Positions 55,799-64,000 of a DNA stretch of 64,000 bases are shown piece by piece; position 1 is the first letter of the stretch; every line of letters starts with the position of its first letter. The position numbers and the translations under genes are program-made. The DNA comes from Chitinasiproducens palmae (GTDB lineage: Bacteria; Pseudomonadota; Gammaproteobacteria; Burkholderiales; Burkholderiaceae), in assembly GCF_900095735.1 (NCBI RefSeq), contig NZ_FNLO01000004.1, positions 328,199 through 392,198 of the forward strand. The letters are read 5' to 3'. Under the pieces are notes generated by a model. That model searched no databases and had not been told where the DNA came from. It saw only the letters and a list, made by a program, of their open reading frames with translations.

Positions 55799-57285
55799 CC
55801 ACTACGAGACGCGCCGTCGTCATCGGCGCCGGCTTCGGCGGCCTCGCACTGGCGATCCGGCTGCAGGCCGCCGGCGTGCGGACCACGCTGGTCGAGAAAC
55901 GCGATAAACCCGGCGGCCGTGCCTATGTGTACGAAGACCACGGCTTCAAGTTCGATGCCGGTCCGACGGTGATCACCGACCCCTCGGCCATCGAGGCGCT
56001 GTTCGACACCGCCGGCCGACGCATGGCGGATTACGTGACGCTGCTGCCGGTGTCGCCGTTCTATCGGTTGTGCTGGGAAGATGGCAGCAGCTTCGACTAC
56101 GTCAACGACCAGGACGCGCTGGACCGTCAGATCCACGCCCGCAATCCGGCCGACGTCGACGGGTATCGACGCTTTCTCGCCTATTCGAAAGCGGTGTTCG
56201 CGGAAGGCTACCTGAAGCTCGGCGCGGTGCCGTTCCTGTCGTTTCGGGACATGATGCGCGCCGGCCCGCAGCTCGCGCGTCTGCAGGCCTGGCGCAGCGT
56301 TTACGGCATGGTCTCGCGCTTCGTGCAGGACGAGCACCTGCGACAGGCGTTCTCGTTTCATTCGCTGCTCGTCGGCGGCAATCCATTTGCGACCTCCTCC
56401 ATCTACACCTTGATCCACGCACTCGAACGGCAATGGGGCGTGTGGTTCCCGCGCGGCGGTACCGGCGCGCTGGTCGCGGGCATGGTTCGCCTGTTCGAGG
56501 ACCTGGGCGGCACGGTGATGCTGAACGCGCCCGTCGCGCGTATCGAAATGGCTGACGGCCGCACCACCGGCGTACGCCTGGCGCAGGGACAAACGATCGA
56601 GGCCGACATGGTCGCGTCGAACGCGGATGTCATGCACACCTACGACGCCCTGCTCGGCCATCATCCGCGCGGCGTCGCGCAGTCGAACGCGCTGCGCGGC
56701 AAGCGTTTCAGCAATTCCTTGTTTGTCATCCATTTCGGACTGCGCCGCCGTCACACGCAGCTTCAGCACCACACCGTGTGCTTCGGTCCGCGCTATCGCG
56801 GCCTGATCGACGACATCTTCAAAAGCGAAACGCTGGCCGACGACTTCTCGCTCTATCTGCATGCACCGTGCGTGACCGACCCGTCGCTCGCGCCGCCGGA
56901 CTGCGGCAGCCATTATGTGTTGGCGCCGGTGCCGCACCTGGGCAATGCGCCGCTGGACTGGTCGGTCGAAGGACCGCGTTACCGGGATCGCATCCTGGCC
57001 TACCTGGAAGCGCGCTACATGCCCAACCTGCGCGCCGATCTCGTCACCAGCCGCATCTTCACGCCGGCCGATTTCCGCGACGAACTCAATGCGCACGTTG
57101 GCTCGGCGTTCTCGCTCGAACCGGTCCTGACGCAGAGCGCCTGGTTCCGCCCGCACAATCGCGATGCCGCGGTGCCCAATCTCTATCTGGTCGGCGCGGG
57201 CACGCATCCGGGCGCCGGCGTGCCCGGCGTGATCGGTTCGGCGAGGGCCACCGCGGGCCTGATGCTGGCGGAGACGCACGCATGA
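55795..57285 (+). CDS. crtI: Phytoene desaturase (lycopene-forming)
   Basis: A 496-residue CrtI-type desaturase that converts phytoene to lycopene with FAD. The dinucleotide motif VIGAGFGGLALAIRLQAAG opens the protein, followed by EKRDKPGGRAY and FDAGPTVITDP. The C-terminal signature GAGTHPGAGVPGVIGSARATAGLM is intact. Length is normal. Start and stop overlap crtY and crtB by ATGA, showing a tightly coupled operon. Confidence 0.96.
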   Translation: MTTTRRAVVIGAGFGGLALAIRLQAAGVRTTLVEKRDKPGGRAYVYEDHGFKFDAGPTVITDPSAIEALFDTAGRRMADYVTLLPVSPFYRLCWEDGSSFDYVNDQDALDRQIHARNPADVDGYRRFLAYSKAVFAEGYLKLGAVPFLSFRDMMRAGPQLARLQAWRSVYGMVSRFVQDEHLRQAFSFHSLLVGGNPFATSSIYTLIHALERQWGVWFPRGGTGALVAGMVRLFEDLGGTVMLNAPVARIEMADGRTTGVRLAQGQTIEADMVASNADVMHTYDALLGHHPRGVAQSNALRGKRFSNSLFVIHFGLRRRHTQLQHHTVCFGPRYRGLIDDIFKSETLADDFSLYLHAPCVTDPSLAPPDCGSHYVLAPVPHLGNAPLDWSVEGPRYRDRILAYLEARYMPNLRADLVTSRIFTPADFRDELNAHVGSAFSLEPVLTQSAWFRPHNRDAAVPNLYLVGAGTHPGAGVPGVIGSARATAGLMLAETHA

Positions 57286-58301
57286 GCGAAGCGCTGCTCG
57301 CCCATGCGAACGAAACGATCGCGGTCGGCTCCAAGAGCTTCGCTGCCGCCGCGCGCCTGTTCTCGCCGACGACGCGCCGTGGCGCGCTGATGCTGTATGC
57401 ATGGTGTCGTCACTGCGACGACGTGATCGACGATCAGCATCATGGCTTCGCGTCGCAAGCACGCGCGCCGGACGACGACGCGCGAGCCAGCGCGGCCGCC
57501 GTCGGCGCACCTGACCCCGAAATGAGGCTCGCCGGGCTGTTCGACGCGACGCGCCGTGCGTACCGGGGCGAGCCGATGATCGAACCCGCGTTCGCGGCGT
57601 TCCAGGATGTCGCGCTCCGGCATCGCATCCCGCAGCGCTTCGCCTTCGACCATCTGGAAGGATTTGCGATGGACGTGCGCGGCACGCGTTATGAGACGCT
57701 CGACGACACCTTGCGCTACTGCTACCACGTCGCCGGCGTGGTGGGGCTGATGATGGCGGTGGTGATGGGCGTCGAAGACGAAGCGACGCTGGACCGCGCC
57801 TGCGATCTGGGCCTGGCCTTTCAGTTGACCAATATCGCGCGCGACATTGTCGAAGACGCTGCGATCGGACGCTGTTACCTGCCCGCGCAGTGGCTGCGCG
57901 AAGAAGGCTTGCCGAGCGATGCGCCCGGCGCGCTCGCCGCACCCGTTCATCGGGCCGCCCTGGCGCGACTTGCCGCGCGTCTGATCGAGCATGCGGAGCC
58001 CTACTATGAATCGGCCCGCGCCGGCATTCCGGCGCTGCCGTTGCGGTCGGCCTGGGCCATCGCCGCCGCGCGTGCCGTGTATCGGCAGATCGGTGTCAAG
58101 GTAAGGGCGCGCGGCGCGCGTGCCTGGGACGCGCGCGCCGCGACCTCGAAGCCGGAGAAGCTGCGCCTGCTGGCCGGCGCCACGGCTATGGCGCTTGCCG
58201 GGCGCGTGCGGCGTCCGGGGCGTGCGGTTCGGCCGCGTGCCGCGACCCTCTGGCTGCGGCCCGCGGCGGCCCGCCATGCAGACGCTGAAGACGGCGCTTG
58301 A
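57282..58301 (+). CDS. crtB: Phytoene synthase
   Basis: A 339-residue CrtB, condensing two geranylgeranyl diphosphates to phytoene. Both aspartate motifs are present: WCRHCDDVIDD near 41-51 and QLTNIARDIVEDAAIGRCYLP near 185-205. The last ~35 residues are Arg/Ala-rich and extend past the conserved core. That tail overlaps the 3' end of crtZ on the other strand by 116 bp. The ATG at 57282 overlaps the crtI stop. Confidence 0.95.
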   Translation: MSEALLAHANETIAVGSKSFAAAARLFSPTTRRGALMLYAWCRHCDDVIDDQHHGFASQARAPDDDARASAAAVGAPDPEMRLAGLFDATRRAYRGEPMIEPAFAAFQDVALRHRIPQRFAFDHLEGFAMDVRGTRYETLDDTLRYCYHVAGVVGLMMAVVMGVEDEATLDRACDLGLAFQLTNIARDIVEDAAIGRCYLPAQWLREEGLPSDAPGALAAPVHRAALARLAARLIEHAEPYYESARAGIPALPLRSAWAIAAARAVYRQIGVKVRARGARAWDARAATSKPEKLRLLAGATAMALAGRVRRPGRAVRPRAATLWLRPAAARHADAEDGA

Positions 58302-58737
58302 GAACCGGCAGCGGCGGCGCGTAAAGGAACCCGAAGGATACGCAGCCGTCGCGGCCATGCACCGCATGATGCATGCGGTGCGCCTGATAGAGGCGCTTCA
58401 GGTAGCCACGCCGCGGGATGTAGCGGAACGGCCAGCGCTGATGCACCAGACCGTCATGCGCGACGAAATACAGCAGTCCATACAACGTCATGCCGGCGCC
58501 GATCCATTCCAGCGGATGATGGCCGGCGGTCCCCAGCGCAATCAACGCGATCGCGATGCCGGCGAAGAACACCGCATACAGGTCGTTCTTCTCGAACCAG
58601 CCTTGACGCGGTTCGTGGTGCGACCGATGCCAGCCCCATCCCCAGCCATGCATCACGTACTTGTGCGCGACGATGGAGAACACCTCCATCGCGGCGACGG
58701 TAGCCAGACAGACGGCAGTATTGAGCAGGATGGTCAT
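58186..58737 (-). CDS. crtZ: Beta-carotene hydroxylase
   Basis: A 183-residue membrane di-iron hydroxylase that adds 3-hydroxyl groups to beta-carotene, giving zeaxanthin. The histidine clusters are clear: HKYVMHGWGWGWHRSHHEP near the N-terminus, then HDGLVHQRWPF and AHRMHHAVHG. Three to four hydrophobic segments fit. The Met at 58737 is used. The gene faces crtB tail to tail, as in Pantoea, but the two coding regions overlap by 116 bp through extended basic C-termini. Confidence 0.94.
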   Translation of the reverse strand: MTILLNTAVCLATVAAMEVFSIVAHKYVMHGWGWGWHRSHHEPRQGWFEKNDLYAVFFAGIAIALIALGTAGHHPLEWIGAGMTLYGLLYFVAHDGLVHQRWPFRYIPRRGYLKRLYQAHRMHHAVHGRDGCVSFGFLYAPPLPVLKRRLQRLHGGPPRAAARGSRHAAEPHAPDAARARQAP

Positions 58738-59135
58738 CGGTGTGGGTGAACGATCGCGCGGCGCGGCGGACAAGGCAGGAAACGAGGCACCGCGAATTGG
58801 GAGAAAGGCTGGAAGAAGAGCCGGGCGGACCGCGCCGCCGACAGTGACGATGCACGATATTGCAATTGTCGTGCGCGCCGGCGCGCCGCCTCTGCAAGAA
58901 GCACGCGCGTGGCCGCCCTGCGTTGCCGTGTTTCATCATAACGATCATAGCCGCATTCGCCACATTCGCCATAGTCGGCGGGCCAGCACGCATTGCCGGC
59001 GCAGGCGCGACGGGAACGCGGTTTGCGGCGGCCGGCTTGCACACGCATCGAACGGCACGTATCGGGACGCCTGGTGGGGGGGCTGCGACGAATGCGAATC
59101 TGCCGACCGCACCGCGCAACGCGAACAAGGAGTGC
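58738..59135. other. Divergent intergenic region crtZ / oxidoreductase
   Basis: About 400 bp with no supported gene; the downstream oxidoreductase frame extends into it but without family similarity. AAGGAG at 59127-59132 serves the oxidoreductase. No clear promoter hexamers were identified. Confidence 0.35.
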
Positions 59136-60083
59136 ATGATGAGTCTGATGACGGCCTACCGCGTGACCCGCTTCGGGGGTCCGGACAATCTGCATCCGGA
59201 CGACATCGAGATACCGTCGCCCGGGCCCGGCGAATTCCTGATTCGAACCCGCGGCGCCAGCGTCAACCCCGTCGATTTCAAGATCCGTGAGGGCAAGTAC
59301 CCGCCGATCGGTGCCGACCGTCTGCCGTTCACGCTGGGCCGTGATCTGGCGGGCGAGATCGTCTCGGCCGGTGACGGTGCAACGGGCTTTGTACCGGGCG
59401 ACGCGGTGTTCGGCTTCGTCGGCCATGCGCAGGGCACCTTCGCGGACTACGTGACGCTGGCGGCCGAGGCACTTGCCCCCAGGCCCGCGCTGCTCGACTT
59501 CACGCAAGCGGGCGCCGTCCCGCTGGCGGCACTGACCGCTTGGCAAGGCTTGTTCGAATACGGTGGGCTGCTCGCCGGTCAGCGCGTGCTGATTCACGCA
59601 GGGGCGGGTGGCGTCGGCCATTTCGCGGTGCAGTTCGCGAAGGCGCGCGGCGCGGAGGTGTTCGCCACCGGCTCCGGTGATGGATTGGCGCTGATCGACT
59701 CGCTGGGCGCCGACCATGTGATCGACTACCGCCGGCAGCGCTTCGAGGAGGTCGCGCGCGACATCGATGTGGTGTTCGATCTGTTGGCGGGCGAAACCCA
59801 GGCGCGCTCGTGGCAAGTGCTGCGCGAAGGCGGTGCGTTGATTTCCACGTTGCAAGCGCCCTCGCCCGAGGTTGCGCAAGCACATCGGGCCCGCGCCGCA
59901 CGCTTCACCGCGCGCCCCGACGGTGCGCAGCTACGCGAGATCGCTTCGCTGATCGACGCCCAGCGCGTTCGCGTATATCTCGACGAAACCTTCGGCAAGT
60001 CCGGCGTGAAAGCCGCCCTCGCACGGGTCGAGGACGGCCACGTTCACGGCAAGGTGGCGGTCGCCTGGTCCGAGGGCAGTTGA
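59136..60083 (+). CDS. NADPH:quinone oxidoreductase-like MDR-family enzyme
   Basis: A 315-residue zinc-free medium-chain reductase of the quinone-oxidoreductase type. The N-terminal GroES-like part contains GASVNPVDFKIREGKYP and LGRDLAGEIVSAG. The NADPH-binding Rossmann motif is VLIHAGAGGVGHFAVQFAKARGAEVFAT, and the end KVAVAW is typical. It lacks the zinc ligands of true alcohol dehydrogenases. Two adjacent ATGs (59136, 59139) follow AAGGAG; the second has the better spacing. Convergent with the pirin gene 19 bp away. Substrate unknown. Confidence 0.9.
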   Translation: MMSLMTAYRVTRFGGPDNLHPDDIEIPSPGPGEFLIRTRGASVNPVDFKIREGKYPPIGADRLPFTLGRDLAGEIVSAGDGATGFVPGDAVFGFVGHAQGTFADYVTLAAEALAPRPALLDFTQAGAVPLAALTAWQGLFEYGGLLAGQRVLIHAGAGGVGHFAVQFAKARGAEVFATGSGDGLALIDSLGADHVIDYRRQRFEEVARDIDVVFDLLAGETQARSWQVLREGGALISTLQAPSPEVAQAHRARAARFTARPDGAQLREIASLIDAQRVRVYLDETFGKSGVKAALARVEDGHVHGKVAVAWSEGS

Positions 60084-60102
60084 CTGAACCATGCGCGCCC
60101 GC

Positions 60103-60825
60103 TCAGCCGAGTTCCGGCAGTTCGGTGGGACGCAGATCGAAGACCAGCACTTCGGCATCCTCGCCGTCCGTGAACGTCAGCGCCTGCGCCTCGCGCACGC
60201 GCGCGCCATCACCCTCGCCCATGCGTTGCCCGTTGACCGTCAGTGCGCCTCGGGCGAGATGCACATAGGCGTGACGCGCTGGCCCCAGCGTCAGCGTTGC
60301 ATGCTCCGCGCCGTCGAACAGTCCCGCGTGCACGCGCACGTCCTGCCGCACTTCGAGCGACCCGTCCGCGCCATCCGGGGAAATGATCAAGCGCAGGCGT
60401 CCTCGCTTGTCCGATGGCGCGAAATGCTTCTGCTGATAGCGCGGCACGGCGTGCCGTACCGCGGGCACCAGCCACACCTGGAGGAAGTGCACCGGTTCGT
60501 CCGCCGACGGGTTGTATTCGCTGTGCGCGACGCCAGTGCCCGCACTCATCAATTGCACGTCGCCCGGACGGATCACCGAGCCGGTGCCCATCGAATCCTT
60601 GTGCTCGAGCGCGCCTTCAAGCACGTACGAAAAGATCTCCATGTCGCGATGCGGGTGCGTGCCGAACCCTTGGCCCGCGGCCACGCGATCGTCGTTGATG
60701 ACGAGCAGATCCGAAAAACCGCGCTGAGCCGGATCGCGGTAGGACGCGAACGAGAATGTGTGGAACGATTTGAGCCAGCCATGGTTGGCGAAGCCGCGTT
60801 GGTCAGCCCTGCGAATGTCGAGCAT
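60103..60825 (-). CDS. Pirin-family protein
   Basis: A 240-residue bicupin pirin of the YhaK/YhhW type. The metal-binding cluster is GFGTHPHRDMEIFSYVLEG with HKDSMG and the later GTGVAHSEYN, giving the three His and one Glu that bind iron. Some members show quercetin 2,3-dioxygenase activity, others act in redox sensing; the role here is unknown. The ATG at 60825 gives the family N-terminus (IRRADQRGFANHGWLKSFHTFSF). Divergent space of about 280 bp to the LysR gene on the same strand. Confidence 0.92.
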   Translation of the reverse strand: MLDIRRADQRGFANHGWLKSFHTFSFASYRDPAQRGFSDLLVINDDRVAAGQGFGTHPHRDMEIFSYVLEGALEHKDSMGTGSVIRPGDVQLMSAGTGVAHSEYNPSADEPVHFLQVWLVPAVRHAVPRYQQKHFAPSDKRGRLRLIISPDGADGSLEVRQDVRVHAGLFDGAEHATLTLGPARHAYVHLARGALTVNGQRMGEGDGARVREAQALTFTDGEDAEVLVFDLRPTELPELG

Positions 60826-61104
60826 GGGTCACCTCCAGTCGATATTGTCCGATGCACCGGCAGCGGCAATGCGCCGCCCGCTGTCATGGAATCAAGATAC
60901 TGGAAACGCGATCGTGTCGTAAGCGGCTGGCGGACGCAACACTGTCCACTTTTTCGAGACAATCGCCGGGATCCGGCTGGCGCGACCGTGCGCGTCGCAC
61001 GGTGGCAAGCATCGCGTGCGCGGCGCAACCGTCATCGTCCATTGGAGCGCGGCCGCGCCGCACGCAACGTCCAAGGCCGCCCGGCGAGTGCGCGGCGCGA
61101 TCCG

Positions 61105-61986
61105 TCAGTCGTCGTCCAAGGCTTCGCGCAGGAAATCGACGAAGGCCTGCAACAGGCGCGAGCTTTGCCGATGCTGTGGGTAGACCGCATGCACCGCGCC
61201 GTCGGGGACGCGCCAACCGTCCAGCACCGGCAGCAGGTCGCCGCGCGCCAACGCTTCGTCGATGATGAAGGTCGGCAGCATCGCAATGCCCAGGCCCGCG
61301 ATCGCGGCGTCCCGTATCACTTCGCCGTTGTTCGCGCGCAGCTGGCCGCGCAGCGGCACGACGACGCGGCGCCCGTCCCGCTGGAAAGGCCACTCGACGT
61401 GTTTTGCATGACCGTACAGCAGGCACGCGTGCTCGGCCAGCGCATCCGGGGCGGTGGGCGGGGCGTGGCGCGCCAGATAGGCGGGGCTGGCGCAACAGAC
61501 GGTGCGGACCGCGCAGATGCGTCGGGCAATCAACGTGGAGTCGGGCAGTATGCCGATGCGGATCGCCATGTCGTACCCTTCCGCCACCAGGTCCACCGCG
61601 CGGTCGTTCAGGTCGAGTTCGATCTGGACCTGCGGGTGCCGCCGGAGGAATTCGGGCAGCCGCGGGCTGAGGTGCATCGTGCCGAAGGTCATCGGCGCGC
61701 TGATGCGCAAGATGCCGCGCGGCGTCGCGCCCTGGTTGGCCATCACCTCCTGGGTCTCGGCCACTTCCGCCAGGATTCGCATGGCTCGCCCATAGAAGGT
61801 CATGCCAAGCTCGGTCGCTTGCAGCCGGCGCGTGGTCCGGTTCAGCAAACGCGCGCCCATCTCTGCCTCGAGCGCCATGGTTCGACGGCTGACGTACTGC
61901 TTGGATAGACCGAGCTTCTCGGCCGCCGCGGTAAAGCTGCCGGCATCGACGGTCGCGACGAACAGTCTGAGGTCTTCGAGCTGCAT
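61105..61986 (-). CDS. LysR-family transcriptional regulator
   Basis: A 293-residue LysR-type regulator. The N-terminal winged helix-turn-helix is typical (LRLFVATVDAGSFTAAAEKLGLSKQYVSRRTMALE), and the effector domain includes ILRISAPMTFG and the segment AIAGLGIAMLPTFI. The Met at 61986 (MQLEDLRLF) is the family start; the frame is open to 62046. The pirin gene lies downstream on the same strand and the oxidoreductase beyond it, so one of these may be the target, but this is inference. Confidence 0.92.
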   Translation of the reverse strand: MQLEDLRLFVATVDAGSFTAAAEKLGLSKQYVSRRTMALEAEMGARLLNRTTRRLQATELGMTFYGRAMRILAEVAETQEVMANQGATPRGILRISAPMTFGTMHLSPRLPEFLRRHPQVQIELDLNDRAVDLVAEGYDMAIRIGILPDSTLIARRICAVRTVCCASPAYLARHAPPTAPDALAEHACLLYGHAKHVEWPFQRDGRRVVVPLRGQLRANNGEVIRDAAIAGLGIAMLPTFIIDEALARGDLLPVLDGWRVPDGAVHAVYPQHRQSSRLLQAFVDFLREALDDD

Positions 61987-62213
61987 CGCGATTCCCGGTC
62001 GCATTGAGACCGGCATCATAACTGTCGGAAGCGCACGACGTCCCACTGGCAGACCACGGCGCCCGCCGGCAACTCACGATGCCCGCCGGCAGGCGATCCG
62101 CGATAATCGGCGTCAGCGCGTGCCACCTTCGGTCAGCGCACATGCAGACCGCCGCTCCCTGCACCCCGCCCTGCAGCCGTTCCGTTCACATCGCAATTCG
62201 GAGCACCGCCGCC

Positions 62214-63089
62214 ATGCCCCCTTCCTCAACGCTTGCGTCGCCCGCCGTGCCACCCACGCTCAATGTAGTCGGCCCCGGCCGCGTCGGTCAGACGCTGGCG
62301 CGCCTGTTTCACACGGCAGGTGTGTTTCGTGTCCAGCAAGTGTTCGGACGCGATCCGGCGCGCACGCGCGCGGCGTGCGCCTTCATCGGCGCAGGCCAGG
62401 CGTCGTGCGATCTGGCCGATGCGCGACACAGCGCGGCCTGGCTGCTGAGCGTACCCGACACGCAGCTCGCTGCCGTCGCCGCGATGGTCGCGTCCGTCAC
62501 GACGATCGCGACGCCGCCGAGCGCGCCGCCATTGGCCTTCCACTGCAGCGGCTTCCTGTCGGCGTCGGTGCTGTCGCCGCTCGCCGAGCACGGCTGGCAC
62601 ACCGCCAGCGTGCATCCGGTCTACAGCTTCGCATCGCCCGCTGCGGCGGTCGCGGGCTTCGCCGGCACGCCGTGTGGTGTGGAGGGCGGTATCGAGACAA
62701 CCGAACGCCTCAGGCAGGCCTTCGGCGCGATCGGTGGCGTCTGCTTCGAGGTCGACAGTCAGCGCAAGCCGCTGTATCACGCCGGCGCCGTGTTCGCGAC
62801 CAACTTCCTGGTGGTGGCGCAGGCCGTTGCCCGCGATGCATGGCTCGCGGCGGGCGTGGCGCCAGCGCTCGTGCCACGACTGGCCGATGCGCTGCTCGAC
62901 AACACGCTGGCCAACCTGCGCGCGCTCGGTCCGGAGCGCGCGCTGACGGGACCCGCGGCACGCGGCGACCAGGCAGTGGTCGATGCGCAGGCCAAGGTCG
63001 TGACCCAGTGGCATGCGGAGGCGGGCGATGCGTATCGCGCGCTCAGCACGCTTGCGGCGCAGATCGCGCGTCGACGCGACCTGCCGTGA
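62214..63089 (+). CDS. DUF2520 / Rossmann-like NAD(P)-binding protein
   Basis: A 291-residue protein with an N-terminal Rossmann motif (LNVVGPGRVGQTLARLFHTAG, about residues 16-36) and a C-terminal helical domain of the DUF2520 type (LYHAGAVFATNFLVVAQAV and LDNTLANLRALGPERALTGPAARGD). The layout resembles ProC/F420-dependent-like dehydrogenases, but no family member's substrate is known with confidence. The ATG at 62214 gives the usual length; the open frame starts at 62079. Divergent from the LysR gene. Confidence 0.88.
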   Translation: MPPSSTLASPAVPPTLNVVGPGRVGQTLARLFHTAGVFRVQQVFGRDPARTRAACAFIGAGQASCDLADARHSAAWLLSVPDTQLAAVAAMVASVTTIATPPSAPPLAFHCSGFLSASVLSPLAEHGWHTASVHPVYSFASPAAAVAGFAGTPCGVEGGIETTERLRQAFGAIGGVCFEVDSQRKPLYHAGAVFATNFLVVAQAVARDAWLAAGVAPALVPRLADALLDNTLANLRALGPERALTGPAARGDQAVVDAQAKVVTQWHAEAGDAYRALSTLAAQIARRRDLP

Positions 63090-63299
63090 GCGCATCCCGC
63101 TTCGGCCATGCATGCGTACGGCCCGGTTTCACTGATGGAACGGCGCGACCATCACCGGCACGCTTTGCATCAGTGCTCATAAGTTTTGGCTCGCTTGCGC
63201 AGAATCGGCCGTAATTTCGCCCTCCTACACTGAGTTGCCGATGCGAGCCGACAGAGTCGGCGTGCGTCGCAATCCATTCAACAGTGTCAGGTCATCATC

Positions 63300-64000
63300 A
63301 TGACGACAACGAAACCCGTGGTGCCCTCAGACTCCCCGCATGTCGCCTCGACGGCGTCGAGCGCCTATGCCGCGTCCACGGTGGGCGCGACGACGCCGAC
63401 GTGGCGCGTGGTCGTGGCAGCCTCGATCGGCAATGCGCTCGAGTGGTTCGATCTGGTCGTCTACGGCTTCTTCGCCGCGACCATCTCCAAGCTGTTCTTC
63501 CCGTCGGGCAACGAGACGGTCTCGTTGATGATCGCCCTGGGCACCTTCGGCGTGTCGTTCTTCATGCGCCCGCTTGGCGCCATCGTGTTCGGCATCTACG
63601 CCGACCGCGCCGGACGCAAGGCCGCGCTCACCCTCTCCATCGGCCTGATGATGCTCGGCACGCTACTCATCGCCTTCATGCCCACCTACGCGGCCATCGG
63701 CATCGCCGCGCCGATCGGGCTGACGCTCGCGCGCATGATCCAGGGCTTCTCCGCCGGCGGCGAGTTCGGCAGCGCCACCGCCTTCATGGCCGAGCACGCC
63801 CAGCACCGCCGCGGTTTCTTCTCCAGCTTCCAGGTCGCCAGCCAGGGCCTGACCACGCTGCTCGCCGCGCTCTTCGGCGTCACGCTCACCAGCAACCTCG
63901 ACGCCGCGCAGATGGCCAGTTGGGGCTGGCGCGTGCCGTTCTTCTTCGGCCTGATCATCGGCCCGGTGGCGTACTACATCCGACGCCACACCACCGAGAC
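63300..64000 (+). CDS. MHS-family MFS transporter (partial, runs off the window)
   Basis: The first 233 residues of a major facilitator of the metabolite:proton symporter (citrate/alpha-ketoglutarate permease-like) branch. The branch signature SIGNALEWFDLVVYGFFAATISKLFFP, the loop GIYADRAGRKAAL and GFSAGGEFGSATAFMAEHA are all visible. A hydrophilic N-terminus of about 35 residues precedes helix 1. The ATG at 63300 is used; the 3' part is beyond the window edge, so there is no sign that the gene is broken. Substrate unknown, probably a dicarboxylate, citrate or similar acid. Confidence 0.9.
   Translation, partial: MTTTKPVVPSDSPHVASTASSAYAASTVGATTPTWRVVVAASIGNALEWFDLVVYGFFAATISKLFFPSGNETVSLMIALGTFGVSFFMRPLGAIVFGIYADRAGRKAALTLSIGLMMLGTLLIAFMPTYAAIGIAAPIGLTLARMIQGFSAGGEFGSATAFMAEHAQHRRGFFSSFQVASQGLTTLLAALFGVTLTSNLDAAQMASWGWRVPFFFGLIIGPVAYYIRRHTTE

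Overview
This 64 kb window is very GC-rich (roughly two thirds G+C by eye). Its genes match a betaproteobacterium of the Burkholderiaceae (Burkholderia/Paraburkholderia/Robbsia-like): a one-piece indolepyruvate ferredoxin oxidoreductase, MaeB, LpxO, a leucine-degradation operon, BioMNY and many LysR/MFS pairs. The genus cannot be fixed from sequence alone. Two YopJ-family type III effectors and a glucosylated-carotenoid cluster suggest a host- or plant-associated, pigmented strain. No secretion apparatus, rRNA, tRNA, CRISPR array, transposase or prophage was recognised.

Layout. 0.4-4.1 kb: two YopJ-family acetyltransferase effectors in tandem on the minus strand; the second has a long extra C-terminal region. 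4.6-16.5 kb: core metabolism and envelope genes (iorAB, maeB, pyrE, a YbhB/YbcL-like protein, argC, an OmpW porin, lpxO). 16.6-18 kb: a small conserved-looking ORF and an EAL phosphodiesterase. 17.8-24.8 kb: leucine/isovalerate operon ivd-mccB-mccA-mvaB with a divergent TetR gene; the hydratase gene liuC is missing from its usual place. 25-29.6 kb: MFS transporter, swivel-first aconitase-family enzyme and LysR regulator, probably a carboxylate-use module. 29.6-39.9 kb: mixed single genes (secreted protein, dadA, YeeE/TsuA-like transporter, AI-2E/PerM family protein, RhtB exporter, glpK, DUF6622-like protein, serine hydrolase). 40-44.2 kb: three lipoprotein genes around a 1.1 kb gene-poor gap. 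44.4-50 kb: nitroreductase, then bioM-bioN-bioY with an acyl-CoA ligase and a thiolase-like gene in one coupled operon. 50.3-51.8 kb: a DHA2-type MFS exporter. 51.8-58.7 kb: carotenoid cluster crtE / crtX-Y-I-B / crtZ, predicted to make zeaxanthin glucosides. 59-64 kb: oxidoreductase, pirin, LysR regulator, DUF2520 protein and the start of an MHS-family transporter.

Most striking non-coding pattern: short tandem repeats (units of 9, 11, 12 or 13 bp) recur at or just beyond the 3' ends of genes. In one case the unit contains the gene's own stop codon, and in another the repeat is translated as a tail on glycerol kinase. The other main observations are the effector with an unassigned 420-residue extension, the biotin-linked thiolase homologue lacking the usual second cysteine, and the rearranged Pantoea-style carotenoid cluster.
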